Program-made: the position numbers and the translations under genes
From: Komagataeibacter intermedius TF2
Lineage (GTDB): Bacteria; Pseudomonadota; Alphaproteobacteria; Acetobacterales; Acetobacteraceae
Reading direction: 5' to 3'
Length of the DNA stretch: 64,000 nt
NCBI RefSeq assembly: GCF_000964425.1
Contig: NZ_BANF01000007.1
Coordinates: 1-64,000 of the forward strand
The notes under the pieces: model-generated
The model's database searches: none
Told to the model about the DNA's origin: nothing
Seen by the model: the letters and a program-made list of their open reading frames with translations, nothing else
Shown here: piece by piece, positions 60,129 to 64,000 of the stretch
How the letters are laid out: every line of letters starts with the position of its first letter
How positions within the stretch are numbered: position 1 is the first letter of the stretch

Positions 60129-61219
60129 CCGACGTAACCACAGCCATTGACAGCAGGCCAGCCAGACAGGCCGGGGGGCCGACGGTTTCCTCGTTCGAAT
60201 TCTGGCCGGGGTGGATCTTCTACACCCCCATCGTGCTGTACTGGATCATACTGGGGCTGTGGCACCGTGATTTCAGCCTGCCCACCGCCGCCAACCCGCG
60301 TATCGAGACCGGCGGCCTGTGCGGGGAAAGCAAGAGCTCGATCCTGGACATGGCGGGGGACGAGGCCCGCAGATGGATCGCCCCCTATGCCGTGCTGACC
60401 ACGGGGCATGACGACCTGCCGCGCGCGCTGGCCGCGATGAAGGGGGCGGGGCTGTCCTTTCCTGTCGTGCTCAAGCCCGATATCGGGTGCAATGGCACCG
60501 GCGTGCGGATCATGCGCGACAAGGACAGCCTGCGCGCGGGCCTGGCCGCATTCGGGCGCGACGTGCCGGTCATGCTGCAGCACCTGATCCCGTACGGGCA
60601 TGAGGTCGGGCTGTTCTACATCCGTCACCCCGATGAGGCGGAGGGCCGCATCACTTCCCTGACCTACAAGGAAGTGCCGTGCCTGACGGGGGATGGCACC
60701 TCCACGGTGGAGGAACTGATCCACGCCGATGCCCGCACCCGCCTTGTCCCCCACATCTACCTGCCCCGGCTGAAGGCGCGGCTGCATGAAGTGCCGCCAG
60801 CGGGCCAGTCGCTGCCGCTGGTTTTCGCGGGCAATCACTGCAAGGGCTCGATCTTCCATGACCGCGCGGTAGACATCACCCCCGAACTGAGCGCGCGGGT
60901 GAACGCGATCATGCGCGATATTCCCGATTTCCATTTCGGCCGGATCGACGCCAAGGCCCGCAGCCTGGCCAGCCTGCGCAAGGGCGAGGACTTCCAGATC
61001 ATCGAAATCAACGGCGTCGGTTCCGAAGCCACCCATATCTGGGACGCGCGCACCACCCTGCGCGATGCCTACGCCACGCAGTTCATGCATTACCGCGAAA
61101 CCTTCCGCATCGGCGCGAAAAAGCGGCGCGAGGGATGGAAAAGCAGCGGGGCCATGGCCATGCTGCGCGCGTGGCTGCGCCAGCGCAGGCTTATGGCGTC
61201 CTACCCGCTGAATGACTGA
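60125..61219 (+). CDS. Membrane-anchored ATP-grasp ligase-like protein, unknown substrate
   Basis: The 364-residue product has one hydrophobic segment at about 25-45 (FEFWPGWIFYTPIVLYWIILGLW) and a cytosolic ATP-grasp region. Visible elements are VVLKPDIGCNGTGVRIM (ATP-binding lysine and glycine loop), VMLQHLIPYGHEVGLFYI (adenine site) and IIEINGVGSE (the metal-binding E-x-N). These resemble D-alanine-D-alanine ligase-like enzymes, but the sequence is not a Ddl and I do not know the acceptor or donor. It overlaps the DedA gene by four bases. The arginine-rich C-terminus is variable. Confidence 0.75.
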   Translation: MTDVTTAIDSRPARQAGGPTVSSFEFWPGWIFYTPIVLYWIILGLWHRDFSLPTAANPRIETGGLCGESKSSILDMAGDEARRWIAPYAVLTTGHDDLPRALAAMKGAGLSFPVVLKPDIGCNGTGVRIMRDKDSLRAGLAAFGRDVPVMLQHLIPYGHEVGLFYIRHPDEAEGRITSLTYKEVPCLTGDGTSTVEELIHADARTRLVPHIYLPRLKARLHEVPPAGQSLPLVFAGNHCKGSIFHDRAVDITPELSARVNAIMRDIPDFHFGRIDAKARSLASLRKGEDFQIIEINGVGSEATHIWDARTTLRDAYATQFMHYRETFRIGAKKRREGWKSSGAMAMLRAWLRQRRLMASYPLND

Positions 61220-61240
61220 ACGGGCCGGATACGCCCGCCA

Positions 61241-61699
61241 TCAGTTGGCGGGCAGGCCGCCATTTCCGAAGATGTAATTGCTGACCTGCTGTTCCAGGCT
61301 GAGCGGCTCACGCGTATTTGTAATGACCGCGCCGGGCTTCAGCCGGTCCGCTGACTGCCCCGGCTGCACCAGCAGGGCAGTATCCGCCGTCAGCGTCGGG
61401 CTACCTATTGAAAGGGTTGTATCTTCCGGCAGCGGCAATGTACGGTCCACCGTGAAACCCACATTGGCCATGTAGGTTGTCGGGTCCAGTGTGATGGAGG
61501 TCACGCGCCCCACGGCCACGCCATCCATGTCCACATCGGCCCCGACCGCCAGCCCGTTTGCGGAAATGAAGCGCGCGATGACAGGGTAACGGTCCTGTGA
61601 TCCACCGCTTTGCGATGCCCGGGCGTAGATACAGAACCCTCCCGCAACCAGAAGGACAAGCCCGCTGGATATGATCGCGCCACTTCTCTGCCTTGCCAT
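61241..61699 (-). CDS. MlaD-family (MCE domain) protein, orphan
   Basis: The 152-residue product has an N-terminal membrane segment (GAIISSGLVLLVAGGFCIYA) and one MCE domain (YPVIARFISANGLAVGADVDMDGVAVGRV..). In the Mla system MlaD sits between permease MlaE and the lipid shuttle. The ATG at 61699 is preceded by GGGGAG; the frame is open for 20 more codons. No mlaE, mlaF, mlaB or mlaC lies beside it. It converges with the ATP-grasp gene and is divergent from uppP. Confidence 0.82.
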   Translation of the reverse strand: MARQRSGAIISSGLVLLVAGGFCIYARASQSGGSQDRYPVIARFISANGLAVGADVDMDGVAVGRVTSITLDPTTYMANVGFTVDRTLPLPEDTTLSIGSPTLTADTALLVQPGQSADRLKPGAVITNTREPLSLEQQVSNYIFGNGGLPAN

Positions 61700-61822
61700 G
61701 ATGGCTCCCCGCCCGATACGGCCACGCGCCATCCCGAAATCCGCCGCAATGCCGGGCAATGTGGGACCGGCGCTACGCCTTGCCTTCTCTTTTCATCCTA
61801 CTGCGTCATGGACGGGGGGACA

Positions 61823-62665
61823 ATGACACTCATCCAAGCTATTATCATTGCAATCATTCAGGGTTCCACAGAACAGTTTCCCATAAGCAGCCTGGGGCAC
61901 GCGGCAATCGTGCCCGCCATCCTGCACTGGCCGGTCGACCTGCATGGGGAAATGTTCCTGCCCCTGCTGGTCATGCTGCACCTGGGCACATGCATTGCAC
62001 TTCTGGTTTTCTTCTGGCGCGACTGGGTGGCGCTGTTCACCGGGGCTGCCGGACGCCATGGCGTCACCATACAGATGGACAGCATCCGTATCCTTGCGCT
62101 GCTGATCGTGGCCACCATTCCCGCCGTGCTGATTGGTGGACTGTTTGAACACGCCATCCGCAGCCTGTTCGGCACGGCGCGGTACGCGGCGGTATTCCTG
62201 ACGCTGAACGGTGTCATGCTGCTGCTGGTGGACCGGATGCGCGCGGGCCTGCTGCCCGACAGCAACCGCTCCCTTGCCTCGCTGGGGTTTGGGGAAGCGC
62301 TGGTGATCGGACTGTTCCAGTGCCTGGCGTTCTTCCCCGGCCTGTCACGTTCGGGGGCATGTATCGTGGGGGGACTGCTGCGCGGGCTGTCGCATGAAAA
62401 TTCGGCGCGGTTCGCCTTCCTCATGGCGCAGCCGGTCATTCTGGCCGCCACAGTGCTGGAGGCGCTGAAGCTGCGCCATGCGCCCCCCCAGCCCGAACAG
62501 ATGCACATGGCCATCATCGCCTCCATTGTGGCGGCGGTCGTGGCGCTGGTGTGCACCGGCATCCTCATGCGGTATTTCCGCGACCATGAGGACTGGGCCC
62601 TGCGTCCGTTCGGCTGGTACTGCATCGTGGCCGGTGTGGCCGCGTTTGCCTACCTGTCCTTCTGA
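61823..62665 (+). CDS. uppP: Undecaprenyl-diphosphatase
   Basis: The 280-residue membrane protein (BacA family) regenerates undecaprenyl phosphate for cell-wall synthesis. The family motifs are GSTEQFPISSLGHAA near 14-28, with the acidic residue and serines, and PGLSRSGACIVGGLLRGLS near 173-191. GGGGGGA is just before the ATG at 61823. The Q-F in place of the more usual F-L in the first motif is a small variation. It is divergent from mlaD-like and followed by repeat copy 4. Confidence 0.93.
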   Translation: MTLIQAIIIAIIQGSTEQFPISSLGHAAIVPAILHWPVDLHGEMFLPLLVMLHLGTCIALLVFFWRDWVALFTGAAGRHGVTIQMDSIRILALLIVATIPAVLIGGLFEHAIRSLFGTARYAAVFLTLNGVMLLLVDRMRAGLLPDSNRSLASLGFGEALVIGLFQCLAFFPGLSRSGACIVGGLLRGLSHENSARFAFLMAQPVILAATVLEALKLRHAPPQPEQMHMAIIASIVAAVVALVCTGILMRYFRDHEDWALRPFGWYCIVAGVAAFAYLSF

Positions 62666-62680
62666 CAGGCAGCGTCAGGA

Positions 62681-62718
62681 CAGGTTTCCGGGTGCCGCCT
62701 TTTTCCAAAAAAGGCGGC
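62681..62718 (-). repeat. Hairpin repeat, copy 4 (inverted), also a possible bidirectional terminator
   Basis: On the minus strand it reads GCCGCCTTTTTTGG-AAAAAGGCGGC, then ACCCGGAAACCTG; the core stem (62694-62704 with 62708-62718) is perfect. It lies between convergent uppP and the MscS gene. The tail is on the minus strand, the opposite orientation to copies 1-3. Confidence 0.7.
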
Positions 62719-62802
62719 TTTCCCTGAAGCCTCCTGAACGGGCATCACCAAAAACGTCTTCATTACTGTTTACTGTCCTGATGGTTCATGGGCCGGGCGC
62801 GG

Positions 62803-64000
62803 TCAGCCGTGACCCTGCCCGCCATCGGTCGATCCCATGCCGCCCCCGCCCGCGCCATTACGCGGCCCCGGATAGGCACCGGGCGGCGGACGCCGGATGG
62901 GCGGCGACAGCATGCCCGGATCCCCCATTACATCCAGCCCCGAGACCGAGGCCACGTGCGATACGCGCTCACGCGGCAGGGCTTCGGGGCATTCATCGCG
63001 CAGGAAGGCCAGTATCTGCTCACGGATCTCGCACCGCAGGTCCCAGCTCTGCATGGCCGAGCGTGCGCTGGCGATCACGCGGATTGTCATGACCTGGGCA
63101 TTGCAGTCCGCCACCTGCACCGCGAATTCCTTGCCGTCCCATAACGGGGCGGAATGCACGATTTCGCGCAGGCGTTCGCGGATGCGGTCCATGGGCGCGT
63201 TGAAATCCACATACAGGAACACGACCCCGATCAGGGCGGCTGAATTATGCGTCCAGTTCTGGAATGTGTTTTCCAGGAAATAGGAAATCGGCACGATATG
63301 CCGCCGCCAGTCCCACACCCGCAGCACGACATAGGTGGAGGTGATTTCCTCCACCCATGCCCAGTCACCATTGATGATGATGAGGTCTTCCATGCGGATG
63401 GGCTGCGTCATGGCGATCTGCATGCCCGCGAACAGGTTGGTCAGCAGCGGACGGGCCGCAAGACCGACAACCAGCGATGCTGCACCGGCCGAGGCGAACA
63501 GGCTGAGGCCATACTGCCGCACCGGTTCAAACGTCATCAGCGCCGCGCCTATGGTCAGCAGCCCGATCAGCAGGTCCGTCGTGCGCCGCAGCACGCGCAC
63601 CTGCGTCATGTGGGTGCGCAGCAGGATGTCGTCCTTGTCGTCCTTGCCATTGATCCGCTTGAGGTAGGCATCGGACAGGATACGGGTGGCGACCACCGCC
63701 GCGTATCCCAGCATCAGCACGAACAGCACCACCAGCGTATGCGTGGTGGCCTGCATGATGTCATAGGGCAGGCCCGACACCGGCAGCGCCGTGCCGACAA
63801 ACACGATCACCAGCATGATGCGCACGGGGCGCTGCATGGCCATGGTGAATGAGCGCACGAAGGCCCCGCGCTTCTGCCCCGGTATGCGCAGGATCAGCTT
63901 CGTGATGAACCGGCTGAACATCTCCGCCACCAGTCCCGCCACGCACAGCATGAGTATGGAGGACAGCAGTCCCGGCAGCCACCCGAAGAGGTGCCGGATC
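62803..64000 (-). CDS. Mechanosensitive ion channel of the MscS family (partial, runs off right edge)
   Basis: At least 398 codons are open to the window edge, and the N-terminal residues (LFGWLPGLLSSILMLCVAGLV) already form a membrane helix, so the true start lies outside. The pore-lining helix AGAASLVVGLAARPLLTNLFAGMQIA, with small residues, and the following beta domain (IRMEDLIIINGDWAWVEEI..) match MscS. The C-terminal 40 residues are glycine/proline-rich. It releases osmolytes on hypo-osmotic shock. Confidence 0.87.
   Translation of the reverse strand, partial: IRHLFGWLPGLLSSILMLCVAGLVAEMFSRFITKLILRIPGQKRGAFVRSFTMAMQRPVRIMLVIVFVGTALPVSGLPYDIMQATTHTLVVLFVLMLGYAAVVATRILSDAYLKRINGKDDKDDILLRTHMTQVRVLRRTTDLLIGLLTIGAALMTFEPVRQYGLSLFASAGAASLVVGLAARPLLTNLFAGMQIAMTQPIRMEDLIIINGDWAWVEEITSTYVVLRVWDWRRHIVPISYFLENTFQNWTHNSAALIGVVFLYVDFNAPMDRIRERLREIVHSAPLWDGKEFAVQVADCNAQVMTIRVIASARSAMQSWDLRCEIREQILAFLRDECPEALPRERVSHVASVSGLDVMGDPGMLSPPIRRPPPGAYPGPRNGAGGGGMGSTDGGQGHG

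Overview
The window is a gene-dense stretch of a GC-rich alphaproteobacterial chromosome, most likely from an acetic acid bacterium (Acetobacteraceae, Komagataeibacter/Gluconacetobacter-like). The main grounds are a full-length AarC-type succinyl-CoA:acetate CoA-transferase close to a SixA-type phosphatase followed by a type II citrate synthase (the A. aceti 'aar' gene set), alphaproteobacterial gene orders (miaB-phoH-ybeY-corC, dacC-tmk-holB-metG-tatD-MBL, guaB-rsmB), and glutathione-dependent formaldehyde oxidation genes. I see no prophage, IS element, CRISPR array, tRNA or rRNA. It is core genome, so the interest lies in regulatory sites, small repeats and a few unassigned gene pairs.

Layout. 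1-6.2 kb (+): end of dxs, then tlyA, rlmN, argG, two lipoproteins (an FKBP-type isomerase and a cytochrome c), trpS and a YjbQ protein. 6.2-8.2 kb (-): adhC-fghA for formaldehyde. 8.4-10 kb (+): a bestrophin-like channel and CarD. 10.1-17.5 kb (-): tamA-tamB and an MFS transporter. 17.9-27.3 kb (+): miaB-phoH-ybeY-corC, then dsbA and an unusually long smc. 27.5-32.8 kb: aarC (-), then a PPP-type phosphatase, chorismate mutase, sixA and gltA (+). 32.9-37.2 kb: a small gene with a Fur-like box at its start, pyrE, murI, a long-chain polyprenyl diphosphate synthase (-) and a TrmN6-like methyltransferase.

37.3-44.6 kb (-): uvrC, pgsA, an unknown lipoprotein, moaD, moaE, nrdA and nrdB. The nrdA gene has two tandem NrdR-like boxes upstream and its product lacks an ATP-cone. 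45-49.1 kb: xthA, an OmpR-family regulator, a YkuD-type L,D-transpeptidase and a CPA1-type antiporter. 49.2-59.3 kb (-): one long series mltB, dacC, tmk, holB, metG, tatD and an MBL-fold hydrolase, largely with overlapping starts and stops, followed by guaB-rsmB. 59.5-64 kb: a DedA protein overlapping a membrane-anchored ATP-grasp ligase of unknown substrate, an orphan MlaD-like protein, uppP, and an MscS-family channel running off the right edge.

How the parts fit together. The aar genes support acetate assimilation through the citric acid cycle. NrdA/NrdB appear to be controlled by NrdR at transcription. The right-hand third is rich in envelope functions (murein hydrolases, undecaprenyl recycling, DedA, MCE and MscS proteins). 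Four copies of a small hairpin repeat (core GCCGCC-T-A-GGCGGC with a YCCGGAAAC tail) sit in gaps at 35.15, 37.22, 52.2 and 62.7 kb, mostly between convergent genes.
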